Shown: positions 47,084-59,656, numbered from the stretch's first letter. The stretch is DNA of 64,000 nucleotides from Limonium bicolor (GCA_023374045.1 CM041782.1:252487810-252551809), one strand, 5' to 3'. Program-made: numbers and translations. Notes: a model not told the origin generated them from the letters alone.

Positions 47084-47178
47084 AAAAAAAAAAAAGAGAG
47101 CAAACCTGCTCCTCCAGTCGGGATTTGAACCCGAGACCTCTCGTACCTATCCCGAAACCTTAACCGCTTGAGCTGTGT
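47084..47178 (-). other. tRNA-like unit with A and B boxes in LTR-c
   Basis: Same A box, B box and T-arm as LTR-a; the terminator on the minus strand is 12 T residues, and the adjoining few bases differ slightly. Confidence 0.6.
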
Positions 47179-48479
47179 TCGAATTCAGTATCAAATACCG
47201 ACCAAATTAGATTAGTAGCTCGACTACTACTGTAACTACTTTAAAAAGAAAAGAGATTGAACAACGAACCAATCAGATTTCCCTTGTGCCACTTATTCCC
47301 TTGTTTCTTCCTCGTATTGCACCTGTTCGAAAAAAAAACGGTGCAGGACATGAATTTTTGCAAGTTATTCAAGGCCACTCTTTCACTCATTCATCGACCT
47401 CCTAATCTCCCTCCTGCCTCTGTAGTGCCATCTGACTCAAAGAAGCATAAAAGAGAGAGCAACAGACATGGGCATCATTCCCACACCATTGCCTCGTAAC
47501 TCTCTTTACCTATTTTCTATAGTACCGTGAATCAGGGGAACAGCCACCACATGCTCTTTGTTATGTCTGACCACTTGAAACCCAAACCGAGAACCTCATA
47601 CACACAAATAATCGCTAGTGCCGGTTGTTGATTGCCACATAGGCAGTCAAGGGAGCATTCACCTGGGAGACCCCAAGCACCATCTGTTTCACTCTGATTT
47701 CAGTAAAAGTAGTACAAATGGTAGAAGGCGTGCAGCAGAGTTCGTTCCCTCTCAAGCCTCCATAAATTCCCTTGGGAATGCACAATCAGAAACAATTCAT
47801 TAAGCTGCTGCGCCAAGCTCCTTGTGCTTCTGTCATTAGAGTAGTAACGCTGCTGCGTCAAGCTCTTTGTGCTTCTGTCATTAGAGTAATACCAGTGTCT
47901 CTGACGTTAATTAAAAACCTTGCTTCAGTCATCCTCCTTCACGTTCACCTGCCACGGTGATCTCCTGCTCAAAGTCTTACTCTTCCCCTCTGTTGTTTTG
48001 CTCATGCGTGAAGCTGGTGCACAAGTCCCTGGGAACCCGGAACAATTAAACCCAAAGAACTAGCGAGGTAAAGACACTGCAACAAATCCTTTCCTTCTTC
48101 ACTGTTTGATCTTGCCCGAGGTCTCATGCACTAGTCTCTCTAAGTCTAACCCTCTGTCCTCTCTATTCTAGTGTGTTAATCCCCTTGGTGGAACCAATCT
48201 GGAAGTGAGCCCAAAATCCCCAGCAAACTAGCCCCTGATCAAGGTAAGAAAAGCTGTTAAAATCTGTGCTTCTCTACACTTGCTAACAGCACTAAAACAA
48301 ACAACGATTGAACATGACATCTGGGTTTTTGTCCAGCTGTGAAAAGATATCAGGAAGTACCGAAGGCTAACCCAGGGAAGAACCATAGAGACACTCAAGA
48401 GGTGAGCTAGCTCTAAACCGAGTTGCATAACAAAAAAAAACACACACAGCAAAACTGTCAAGCTTCAGTTATTAAGTGT

Positions 48480-51010
48480 TTCGAATTCAGTATAACATGT
48501 TTTGCATAACAAAATCCTGAAGTGTTTTCCACATGGTTATGAACCTGTTTTGAGGTTAGGGCTACGTAGACACCTAACTAAGTAGTAGCTAACCTGAGAG
48601 TGTGAGGAAAACAGTCAACCTATTGAAACAGGAATAAATAACCGCAGAAAATGCAAGGGATGATTTTCAGTTCTGAGTCTTTTGGGTTATGTATAGTTAT
48701 GTTCAGTAGTGTAGTCATTGATTGTTTTGGGTTGTCTTAAGACTAACACAGTAATAGAACATATGGCTAAGTAGTCAGACGAGTGGATAAGAAAGTTGGA
48801 AGTCAAACGGGTGAGCAAAACAGGAATGAAACAGGAGAAAGAAACATCAGTATCAGTTTCTGAAATTTAGTGCTTTTCTGTATATCACCCTCTCAGGGGT
48901 TTGGCCAATGTTTTGTGGTTTCCTTTGCGGGTAGAATCATAGTAAGAAACCTAACTAAACAACCAAATAACCTGGAAGAAAAAAAAACTGAAGGATAAGG
49001 TTAGTAAGTAACAGAAAGGAGTATGTTCAGGTCCATGGTTTCCGTTTGTTTTAGTTCTGGGTATGGATTTTTCAGAAACGTTGTCCATGTGTTTCTGACC
49101 TGTTATGGGTTTAAAAATATCGACTAAACACTAACTAAGTGGTTACAGCAATTGTGGGAGATAGGAAATCAAATTAGTGAAAAGAAAAAAAAGACAAGGT
49201 GGGAAGTAAACCATCAAGTGTATCAGTTTTTTTTCCAGTTTCCCTTACAGTTTCACTAAGTTCTATATAGGTGAGTTCCAGTAGAGTTACCGGAACTGTT
49301 TAATTGGGGCTTATTCTGAACTTAACATCTTGGAAGTACACCGAATTAATTAGGTAGACAGTTTGGGGAAGTAGAAACCGAACTACAGAATGGAAATAGA
49401 AACAGAAGAGGGAAGATATAGTTTCAGATTTCGAAATTTCAGGTTTCTGATTCTGTGTACAGAGTGTTCAGAGAGATTTCATATGTGGATTTGGGTTGTC
49501 CAGGATTCGTAACCTCTGTTAAGCACTTAAGTCATGTGGGGGAACCAGTAGTTAGATTCCAAAAGAACTGAAAGGAGACAAAGGGAGTTATCAGATTTTG
49601 TTTAAGTTCAGTTTTATCAGTTCTGTCCAGTTTTTGTTTTGGATGCGCCTGTGATATTACCAAGGGTGTAAGGGATTGTATTGAGAGGATTATGAGCTTA
49701 AAGCCTTGCTAACTTATCTAACTAAGTGTGTAAACATCTTGGGGACACTGGAAGTCAAAATTCAAAAGTGAAGAGAAGGATTAAAAGCGAAGTTATCAGA
49801 TGGGCATTTCAGTTTTCAGGTTTTGTATTAAACACTTCTCAGAGGGATTTGATGGAGTTGTATTGGGAGGTTAATGAACCCACACATCTAACACAATTAA
49901 GTAAGTCATAAACATCTTGGGGAAAGATAAGAACCAGATTAACAAACAATAAGGAAACTGAAAGACAAATTCATGAACAGAAAGGAAAAAAAATGGAGTA
50001 TGTCAGTTCAGATTTCCACCAGTTTATGGGTTCTGTGTACTTAAGGATGAATTGGGTTGTCTTGAGGTTGAAGACCTGCTAACCCCTAGTTAACTGAGTA
50101 AGAGGATGGTGAGATGAAATGAAAACAGATTCGTGAACTGACAGAAGGAATTAAGGAAGAAATAGCAGGATGCAATATTTCAGTTTATGCCTTGTTTTTG
50201 AAAGTTGTTCTCTGTATAACCCCTGTACAGAGGGCTTACAAGGGCAGTATTAAATGGTAAACAATCCTAGAACTTAACCAATACATTTAAGTAAGATATC
50301 AACACCTTGGGGATGATTTGGATATCTGCTTGACAACTGACAGAGAAAGGGAGATGTTAATGCATCAGTGCAGTTTTCTTAGTTCTGTACGATGGGTTAC
50401 AAAAAAATTTGCTAACAGTCTTATCTTAAGTTTCTTAGGCTTGAGACTTCCTAGGGCACCTGACTAAGTGGGGAGCAGACCTTAGATGCAATGGAGACTG
50501 ATTTATAACCAATAAGGGGGGTTAAAGGAGAGCTGTGCTGAATTAGAGTTTTCAGTCTTCTACAGTTTCGGTTTCTGTAAAATGAGTTTTCAGAGGTGTT
50601 AACATCATTGTTTTGAGGTTTCTTTAAGCTCAAATTCTTCCAAGTACAATTGTCTAGCGGTGTAAGAGTTTTGGGAAGTTTTGGAGACTGAACAGCAAGC
50701 TAAATAAAGACTTGAAGAGGGGATATATCAATAATGTTTTCAGTTTTTCCAGAAACTGTTGTCTCTGTATAAGAGTAGGACAGGTAACTTAAAGGTGTTA
50801 GAAAGAGTTAACAATGAACCCAAAATCCTTCTAGGAGAGTGAACTAGGCTGGTACTTCCATTGGGAGTTTTAGGAATAAACTGAATAGCCTAAACAGGAA
50901 CAATGAAGAAGAAACACACTGATGTTGTCTCTGAATTCTCAACAAATTGTTCCTTCTGTATAAGCAAGTTACGGAGGAGATTAAATTGTAATACAGCTCT
51001 AAGTTCTATA
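48480..51010 (+). repeat. Degenerate 187-bp array in LTR-c
   Basis: Same array as in LTR-a and LTR-b with the same unit count by eye. Confidence 0.7.
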
Positions 51011-53707
51011 ACCTATAATAATTATGGTGGGATGGTGATGTTGCGAGGTAAAGGAAGTGCAATCTGATATATAAATGTTACCGGTAACAAGTGCAGCACG
51101 TTGTCAAACTTTGGATTGTATGTCACTACAAGTTCTGATGTACAACACTAAATACTTACAACATGTTATAAGTTAGTAGGTGATATTAGAATTAAGGAGA
51201 ACTAGATAATCAGGAGTCCTAATGCCACAAAGGCGTGTACCATTTCCGGTACACACTTAAAGCTACCGAAACCATAGATTATAAGTCTAGTGACACATAA
51301 AATATCGTACCATATAACATTATGGAAAAGATGTAACACAATAATATTATGTGACTAAGGGTTATTATTCAAGCTGTTATGCTAAATGCATAAGACAGAA
51401 ATAAAAAACGTACCAGAAATAAAGTTATACACTATGGTTACAACGACAAAATACCAAGTTAGTATAAGACTTTGGTATGGTAAATAAACCCCGACTGAGA
51501 TATCATAAGTGTACAACGTAAGGTTTCAAGCTCCGATGTAAACCGAGAATTAACTTCCACAACGAGTGAAGGGTTGTGGAATAATAATAATAATACTCTA
51601 ACTAGCAACAAACGTTAAGTCTGGGGACATAGTACTGGGGTTTCAAATATTATTCGGGAATACCGAATTGTGCTGTCATGTGGATTGACGCTTAGTGTTC
51701 CTTGTATTACTAGATCGCATTTCCGACGTACGCGCTCGAAAGCTCTAGTGGCCTGCACTGCACGAATCTAGACAACGGTGTACGGTATGTAAAGGGATTT
51801 GATCCGGGTTGTCCTGAGGAATTCCTCGGGCTCGGATTTGTTTGATAAATAACTTGTGTGAATGTATGTATGTGATGTATGTATGTGATGTATGTGTACG
51901 ATGTGTAGTTATGTTCATGGCACTATTTATTTATGCACGAACGTCCTACGGGACTAATATTACGTCGACTATAGATCGACTTATATAAAACTACATATGC
52001 GAAATGTGTGCTGTGACCACTGTTGTCAGACCTAATGCGCTAAGTATTACAAGTATGTAATTATAACTTAAGTAAAATACTTAGGAACGGGACACGACAT
52101 TGTCGGTCTCTAGAGCTTTGACTCAAACGTGAATGTTACCTAGAATAATTCTAGGCATGCGTAAGACCCATAGGGCAGCCAACAAACTAAGTGATGTACT
52201 CCATAACAAAAACTGTAACTGACTATCTAACTAACAAAGCTAACAGTGGAGTGTGAATGAATGTGATGATGTACCTTAATCCAGACAGTCACTGGCTGCT
52301 GGTCGCGCGTAGAGATCTCTTGGGATATCCCGTATCGGGGTTTCCCTAGTTAAATCCTGTTCGAGCCTAGATAGATCGTCAGGCGGAGTGTGCTACCGTT
52401 GGCACCAGGCCCTTGGCCACCTAAATGGACGCCTCTACAAAGGCAAAGTGAATAGCCCAGAGTCTTCGGATGATCAGGGAAGTGAGCACCTTGTGTGTAC
52501 GTGGGACTACAGTCCAAGTGAATATAATTCGGGTTGTCCTAACTGACTCCCAACAGTGCTAACCAAAACTAATAATATGTGAGGGCCCGTGGGGCCGAAT
52601 GTTGTACTGTGCTAACTAAAACTAATGATATGTGAAGGCCCGGAGGGCCGAGTGATGTACTATGTGATGATGTTAACATACGATGAATGAGTTCTCAATG
52701 CCATTGTATTGAATCGGATGAATGATTATATAATCATGCATGTTGTTACAGTAATTATTATATCTGCAAAATGACAAAGCATGAAATCAACCTAATATCA
52801 AGACGGATAAAATGACAAGTGACCAATAGGGTCCAGATCCGGCATACTCAGCGTCTATCGCTGATACTACTTATTGTGCAGGTTGTTGAACACGTTGAAG
52901 CCGAAGTGCGGGATTGGGTAGTTAGGACATTGTTGATTATGGATTTATCGTTCATACCTCGTTATGTATTAAATGATTCCACTAAAAAGTGGTTGTAAGA
53001 TTTGGATTATGTTTAGATGCTCACAGTAGTTGTGCTTTTGATACTTAGATAGAAATGTAGGTGGTATCTCGTCGTCACTGCGGATTGTATCTTTATGTTT
53101 AATTTTGTTAAAATGTTGTACTGCTACATCACTCGCATGGGCGAGTGGTGGCAAGTAACACCCATGTGAGTTCTATTACTGTAATTACTACCGCTGTGAG
53201 ACGTCTTTATTTCCTGTTCACGTGAGCGACTATTACGTAATTATTATGAGGGGTGTTACAGCATGTGCAGCAGATTACCAGAGAGCTGGTTGTAAATCTT
53301 AAACTCATTGAGTTCAAACACGGTAAAAGAATACCGCATTTGTTTAGTAAACATTATTCCCATAATAGACGGATAAAAAGGTGATGTATGGCACATTAAG
53401 GATAACAAGAAGGGTGAATAACCCGAGTTATCAGGGTCGCGCAACAGAAGCTAGTGGGCCCTAGCTAGGAGATAATATACCTAGTAAGCATAGTAGAATG
53501 GCTATTAATGCCTTGAAGCCTAATAGGCTGGAACCGAATTAATTATGAGTTAAATAAACTCATATAGGAATCCTTGGTCCAAAGACTAAACCATTGGTAT
53601 GGTTAAGAACCTTTGACCAGAGCATTGTATAGTATACCATAGTGAAGCTAAACGCTTCAGATTGCCCAAATTGAGTAAACTAATGTTCAATAATAAAACA
53701 TATGGTA

Positions 53708-53743
53708 GATTACGTGGGCGTAATCCCTTTTAAGGGGGTAGAG
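53708..53743 (+). promoter_or_regulatory. E3 central polypurine tract with hairpin
   Basis: GATTACG (53708-53714) pairs with CGTAATC (53719-53725) around TGGG. AAGGGGGTAGAG follows at 53732-53743, 1.2 kb before the LTR. Confidence 0.7.
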
Positions 53744-54327
53744 CGAAATCTCACAATGTGAATTTTATGAATAAAAACACATACACTATAATGTGCGTAA
53801 CACAAATGAGAATTGATTGGATGATTGGTACTATGTTAAATAAACATAAGTATCCATTCATACTGAAATTATGCTAATTAGGAACGAGAGATGCAAATAC
53901 CTTAGGGCGATATACCCATCTTGTAACCCAGTGTAAGAGTATTGGTAAAGAAAAGTAACGAGTAGTGGACGGAGCTCCACAAGTATTGTAGCCCTTGAAG
54001 AAGTAGTACGAAATGAATGAGAGTAGTGTATACCTAGGTAAGTATTGGAAGTAAATTCAGGACAACTAAATTCTACAAGTACGGTAATCCCTAATTAGAA
54101 TATTTGAAACGATGGAGAGTAATGGATGGAAGTAGTGAAGGTTGATGAAATGAGCACTTAGGTATTGAATTTCGAAGAAAAGAATTTGGAAGTAGAATGA
54201 GGATGATTGATGGATTGATTCCATCCTTTGGAGATGTATGAATTCGTATCACGACTAGAAAGAGTAAAAAGATAGAAAATGAAAACAACTAATTAATTGC
54301 TTGTTTAAACTGATGTGGGAAGTCGAA

Positions 54328-54407
54328 CTTGATCCTGATCAGATCAAGGGAAACCGAACACAAATTGGAGTGGAAAGATAGTTCAACACTGGTGCTGATC
54401 ACATCAG
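54328..54407 (+). ncRNA. E3 palindromic-loop hairpins K1 and K2
   Basis: K1 (54328-54348) pairs CTTGATC with GATCAAG around CTGATCA. K2 (54389-54407) pairs CTGGTG with CATCAG, one G-T wobble, around the same loop CTGATCA. Here both loops carry the same 6-nt palindrome TGATCA. Confidence 0.65.
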
Positions 54408-54904
54408 GGTCGAACGATTCTTGAAGCTCCCCTTTAGTGGTCACAAGAATCACGCTTAGGATAGAAGTAATGAATATAAATTGGAATTTGGAGTTGTATG
54501 CTTTAGAAGGATTTTCATTAGCTGTTGGGAAGGATTTTCCTTAGACTAAGAATAAGAATTTGCGAGAAGCTTGTACAGGAGAAGATAGTAGTATAGCATA
54601 TTGTATGATTCCAAGGGCAGCGGGACATAGAGGAGTCCTGTGTCGAGATGACCTAAGTGCCTACGGGACTGTATGTGGTATTGCTGCTTTGGGGATAGCT
54701 TTGCACAGTATGTATGTATGAACCCTGTAGAGTAAAACCGGATGGTTGGATGTGATTCGGATTGGGGTAATTATGGTACGTTGGTATGGTATGGAATGTA
54801 GAAACCATAAGTAAGTAATTTAGGAATTTTAAGGAGGAGGAATGAATGGCTTTGGTATTAGGCAAGCATAAATAAGTAAGTATAGTAATTCAATAACTTT
54901 GAAC

Positions 54905-54937
54905 AACTTTGAGGACAAAGTTCTTAAGGGGGTAGAT
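54905..54937 (+). promoter_or_regulatory. E3 3' polypurine tract with upstream hairpin
   Basis: AACTTTG (54905-54911) pairs with CAAAGTT (54916-54922) around AGGA. E1 has CG where E3 has TG/CA, a compensated change. AAGGGGGTAGAT runs to 54937. Confidence 0.85.
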
Positions 54938-57099
54938 TGAAATACCCCGACCTTAAATGTAGTGATTAAAGTATCCTAATAGGTATTTAAGGGCTTAATG
55001 GTGCCTAAGTAATATTGGTAAGGAAAAATAAATCCAAAAGAAATAGAGAAACGCCTAAAAAGCGAAAACGCTAAATGAGTGTTAAATGACCATAGGAGGT
55101 ATGAGACCTCGGTTAGCATATTATATGGATTCTAAAGGCTTAACAGGGCCTAAAAATATATGGGAACAACTCCCGAAGAAAACGGATCCAAATAATGCAT
55201 TAAAACGCTGATAGAGCTTTAACACACGTTTTTCGAGGAAACCCGAAACGTAATTTTAAGTGGTCAAACGAACCCATAAAAATTATAAGTCATTAAAAAA
55301 TATTATTAAGCATTTATGGGAGCTTCATAACCAATAAAAATAAAGAAACTAGAAAATCTCGAAAACGGGCCCGGATAGAGTGAATAGTACCGAGACCGGG
55401 TAAAATAACGAGCGCTTTCTGTAAAAGACGAAAAACGCTCCAGCTAGTATACCATATGGTGGCCGGTTTTTACTAGTTAAATAACCCCTCACACACACAT
55501 GTAACTAGTTAACAAATAAAGGGAACCAAAAAGCAAAGTAATAAAGTAAAAAGCAACCCCCACCCTCTCTCACCTCACCTCTCTCTCTTCTCTTTTCTCT
55601 TTCTTCCCTCTTCCATCGATTTCTCCCTCCTCTTTCCTCTGGTATGGGCGATTTTTGGAGCTCCAAGAGAAGCTTCAATGGCTTCTCATCTTTCCATCCA
55701 TGCTCCACCCTCATTTGAACTCCAAAGGTAAAAATAACTACATATTTGAACTCCCCTCATCCTCCTCTACACTTCTCTCTTTTCAAAATCCAAAAATGAG
55801 GAAGTTCATCTCCATGGGTTTTCCCCATTCAAAGAGAAAATAACATCAATGGGTAGCTTGGAGTCTCCTCTCTCCATTAAGGTAAAATCTACATGAAAAA
55901 ACTCATGTTTTCTCCATCCTTCTTTACAACTGATTTCTACCCCTTGTAATGCCTTGTTTTCTCTCTCTCTTTTGAGCATCAATTCAAACTTGCAATGGTG
56001 GTGGATTCACCTTCTTGAACCAAGGGCTAAAACCCCTTCTAAAACACCCCAAAGGTAAACCCTAGAATTTGTGCTTTAAACATCTCAATGAATTAGTATA
56101 AATCTAAGGGTTAGTATTTTTATTATACTTGTTTTGTGTGCTTTGGGTGATGGGAATGGAGTTTGGCAACTCCATTCCCCATATAGTCGATTTGTGCAGA
56201 AAGAGAGAAGGAGAAGAATTGGAAAAGAAAGAAGGAAATAAGAGCTTAAGGTAAGAGCTCTTTCTTAATGCTATATTTTAATGCATTAGAATAATGGGAA
56301 TGTGTAAACTAATTTAAAGAACCCAAATCTTGTATTAGTATTGTAGGTTGTGGAAGTTTGAGTATTTGTGAGCTAGCATTTGAATTGTAGGCCTTAGAGC
56401 CAAGTAAATTGTGTATGAGTATTAGTATTGTTGTTTGATGGAGTATTGATGTAATGAGGTGGATTTGTATTGCCTTGAGTGCTGGTAGGACCCTTGTATG
56501 GGTATGGCTAGAATAGGAATGAATTTGGTGAGAAAGTATGTGTGGATAAGTGAGAATTGTAGGTGAACTATGGTAAAATTTTGGTAGGAAATATGTATTT
56601 AAGAATGACTTGGTGAATGGGAGAACCAAGGTATGTATTGGGATGAGTAAGGAGATTTAGTAACCATGGAATGGTAGTGTGGTCTGAGGATATAAGGATG
56701 TAAGAATCTGTAGCAAAGAGGCATCAAAATGCATTGTGCAACTAGGAAGAATTAGTGTGCAAGATTTGGTAAGAAGAGAGTTGGACTTGGGTATAGGTAG
56801 TGTAATGACTTGGAAATGTATTTGGATGCTAGAAGTGACATTAGTAGAGGATGTTAAGAATGGTAGAAGATGGTTTAAAAATCTATAGCATAAGACACAA
56901 AAACTATTACATATGTGGGAAAAGAAGTGAGGAAATTGTGTAATTTGATTGATGGATTTTAGTAATGGGATTGGTGGATGGATTGAAGTATATTAGGAAG
57001 CCTAAATGGCACAAAAACATGTGGGATTCCATGTAGGAAGATTGAGGAAGTAATGGTAAGAAGAGGGGCTGAAAACAGAAATAAAAATGCAAATACTGG

Positions 57100-57428
57100 A
57101 CCGGACCGACCTTGGGACCGGACTTGCAAGGTCGGTCGAGCCCAGATCTACAAAGAGCGGAAACCTTCTGGAATGGACCGACCTTGGGACCAGACATGCA
57201 AGGTCGGTCGGCCAGAAGAATTTCCCATCATGTAACTTACTGGAATGGACCGACCTTGCGACCGGACTTGCAAGGTCGGCTGGGCCAAAAATTTTCCGTT
57301 GTGTAACTTACTGGAATGGACCGACCTTGGGACCGGACTTGCCAGGTCGGTCGGCCCTGAATTTTCCCAGCGTATTGTCCTACTGACTTCGACCGACCTT
57401 GGGACCGGACTTGTAAGGTCGGTCGAGT
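57100..57428 (+). repeat. GC hairpin array in the E3 LTR, five units, period 72 bp
   Basis: CCGACCTTG begins at 57106, 57178, 57250, 57321 and 57393, giving periods of 72, 72, 71 and 72 bp. Each unit pairs ACCGACCTTG-type arms with CAAGGTCGGT-type arms around a GGACCGGACTT-like loop. Spacers diverge far more than arms. Overlapping open frames on both strands through this array follow from a period divisible by three and are not evidence of coding. Confidence 0.9.
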
Positions 57429-58711
57429 CATACAAAAAAAATGTTTTATTATATGATTTTAGTAATCATAGATATGTATATATATGCCTATACACATATA
57501 AGCATATGTAAGTTGTAATACACCATTAATGAAGTAGTAATGGTAAGAAAATGAGTAGACGAGTAAGGAAACAAATTAAGGGAATTGTAAGTATAAGAAC
57601 ATTAAGTGAAACCGAACCAACCGGACAACGGGGTAAGTACGGGAGTAGCAATTATGTATGTAATGTAATGCGTAGTATTGATTGAACCGTTTGGCATGTA
57701 GCCGGAGGTTCAAGAATAGGACTCGAGGAACAAATAAGGACTATTGAACAAGAAGGCACCGGTAAAGTAAATTGCAGAGGAAGGTATGATTTCTTCATGC
57801 CCTGTATCCTAATCTGGTTACCCCGATTTGTGTGCTTATTTGATCACCTAATAAGATAAATGCATGAATCGGACTATATTGCACTTACTTGTCCTTGTTT
57901 ACATTGTTCTTGATATTTGTCTTGAACAAAAAGTTTGTATAATTCATGAAATATATGAATGATGATGAACTGTATTCGAGTCTTGTATTGTACTTAAGTA
58001 TTGTATTGTATTTCGTATGAATGTGTATTGAGCAATGTATTTTGTGTATGTGGCCTGGATGTTGACTTCTACTAATTCCTAACTACCTAACTCCTAACTT
58101 AAGTGAGTAAATTGGAATGAGTAGAAGTCCGATATAGCTTCGGCCACATGTGAGGATGAGGAGACACAGAGGTTGGATCCGATTCCTGACTCTTAAACTG
58201 GTCCGCGGCCCAAACCCCTTAAATGGGTAGCATCCCGGATTGGTAAGTCAAGTAAATCCCGGTGGTGGGACGGAGTAGTCCCCGGGCGGAGGTCCCGACG
58301 ACTTAAGATGAGTAAGAGTAAGTAAGTAAGTATGGATCAGTAAGTATGTATGAGTATGAGTATGTATGTGTAAGTACTATGGAACGAGTAAACGAGTAAT
58401 CTCCACCCGATTAACCCGGGTGGACCAACATGAGCTAACAAGGATATGTATTGTGTATGTATTGCGTATGTATTGTATATGTATTGTGTAATGCGGATCC
58501 CGGAAAGGTAAGAATGTATCTGATTGCCTGTATGGGTTACCATGTATGTATTGAAGAGTGTGTAATGACGTGTATGTATGTCCTTGCGTAATGTATTGTG
58601 ATAGTATGTATAAGAGCATGTATGCATGTATGTTGAATGAAATCAATCGCATGTATTCGACCAAGTGGTCGGCGTACCCTCACTAGTACACGGGGTATGC
58701 GGTTATCATGC

Positions 58712-58755
58712 TCAGCGAAAGCTGACCCCCTTGGGGGAACGTTTTTAGTGTGCAG
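58712..58755 (+). promoter_or_regulatory. E3 LTR stacked hairpins and acceptor-like GCAG
   Basis: TCAGC-GAAA-GCTGA has a GNRA tetraloop. The adjoining CCCCC-TT-GGGGG stem is followed by a T-rich stretch and GCAG, then GT. Confidence 0.5.
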
Positions 58756-59108
58756 GTACCCGAAGAGGATACGGTCAAGGCACGAGACCGGTGACTACAT
58801 TAGGATAGTTAGTAGTAGAATGTAGAGGTGTACTAAGTAGCGCACCCCCCTACACCTAGGGAGCAAGTAGTTTGTGAGGAATGGGTAGTAGTTAGACTCT
58901 TAATGAGCATGTATGGAATTGAAAGAGGTATTCTACTTGTATAAGGATCTTAGTAAACTCGGTATATTAACATGTATTGAACTTATGGAGTATTGTATTG
59001 AATGGGAAGTTGTAATACCTAATTGGTAATTGTAGTGAAGCTTGTATTGTGTAGCACTCGGATATTCCGGTCCATCAGACCGATGGTATATGTAGAAGTA
59101 GTAGCCTT

Positions 59109-59130
59109 GTTAGTCACGTGGGTGACTAAC
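59109..59130 (+). other. E3 LTR terminal hairpin
   Basis: GTTAGTCAC (59109-59117) pairs with GTGACTAAC (59122-59130) around GTGG. E1 has GCCAC/GTGGC, so one base pair has changed on both sides. Confidence 0.75.
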
Positions 59131-59656
59131 GGCATTGTATCACCCACTGTATGTAAGCAAGTATCCGCTGCGTGACTCGGAAGCACGAGGGGATTGGACG
59201 GTAATGATTGTATTAATGGTAGGGGTGTTACATGTGTCCATTGAGGGACCTTTAGTACTAAATTATAAGCATGCAAGTGAAGGATATACAATACTATAAA
59301 AGGATAAGAAAGGCAAACTAAACCTAAGGTTATCAGAGTCGCGCAGCGGAAGCTAGCAGACCGGTACCTTAAAAGTTTCATATATCTAATGAATGGGAAA
59401 GGAAAGATGAACCACACATCTCGAGTTGGATAAATATATGGCTTACCAACTGAATACTTTAGAACCATTGAGGTTAAACCCAACACATTAGAGAGACTGG
59501 TATAAATACCAATAAGAATCCTAGATACAGAGACTAAGCCATTAACACGGTTAAGACCCTATGATCGGATCATAATGTGAGATAAATGACATGAAAGCTG
59601 GAATGCTTAGTGATAATTAGACATCTTGAACCTATGTTCAAGGATGATATAATGTT

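Larger units (their letters stand above)
23073..53260 (+). mobile_element. Family A: three-LTR tandem LARD array
   Basis: The order is LTR-a (6515 bp), internal-1 (5341 bp), LTR-b (6517 bp), internal-2 (5348 bp), LTR-c (6467 bp). LTR-b is preceded by a polypurine tract and followed by a primer-binding site, so it serves both neighbours. The repeats are nearly identical; most differences are single-base indels. Flanks differ (AAAGG on the left, GCATG on the right) and belong to different elements in opposite orientation, so a single insertion with a target-site duplication is not supported. Unequal recombination between two A copies is the simplest explanation; an assembly join at LTR-b cannot be excluded. 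Confidence 0.9.
46794..53260 (+). mobile_element. Family A LTR-c, with a 44-bp deletion
   Basis: This is a third copy of the A LTR ending in GGGGTGTTACA at 53260. Compared with LTR-a and LTR-b it lacks 44 bp at about 52711, between two TTG trinucleotides. It also has a cluster of small indels at 51361-51450. The tRNA-like unit is at 47084-47178 with an A-run of 12, and the 187-bp array at about 48480-51010. It is followed directly by E3 internal sequence, with no primer-binding site. Confidence 0.92.
53261..54937 (+). mobile_element. E3: 3' half of the internal region
   Basis: Sequence right of LTR-c aligns loosely with 11880-13660 of E1: a TTATCAGGGTCGCGCAACAG-type block (from 53428), the central polypurine tract (53732), palindromic-loop hairpins (54328, 54389) and the 3' polypurine tract (54925-54937). 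The 5' half, including the primer-binding site, is absent. No coding sequence is seen; the small minus-strand frames here have no recognisable domain. Confidence 0.8.
54938..59232 (+). mobile_element. E3: LTR, 4295 bp
   Basis: The LTR runs from TGAAATACCCC to GGGGTGTTACA. It contains a CT-rich leader (55560-55640), donor-like AAAG|GTAAAA near 55727, a five-unit GC hairpin array (57106-57428), TATG-rich simple repeats near 58310-58620, a GNRA-type hairpin TCAGC-GAAA-GCTGA (58712-58725) followed directly by CCCCC-TT-GGGGG (58726-58737), an acceptor-like GCAG at 58755 and the terminal hairpin (59109-59130). It is followed by E4 internal sequence rather than a primer-binding site. A 155-codon minus-strand frame spans its 3' junction and is not called. 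Confidence 0.88.

Noticed and set aside
23213..49911. Short frames of 60-80 codons repeated in all three A LTRs and both internals
   Set aside because: Their conservation only reflects near identity of the copies. They match no known family and lie over structural repeats or the tRNA-like unit.
57053..57511. Overlapping open frames on both strands through the 72-bp array
   Set aside because: A 72-bp period is a multiple of three, so any unit without stops stays open in several frames. The encoded repeats on both strands are a product of the period.
59019..59486. 155-codon open frame on the minus strand, the longest in the window
   Set aside because: It spans the junction between the E3 LTR end and E4 internal sequence, has no recognisable domain, and crosses a covarying hairpin. 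It is best explained by chance.
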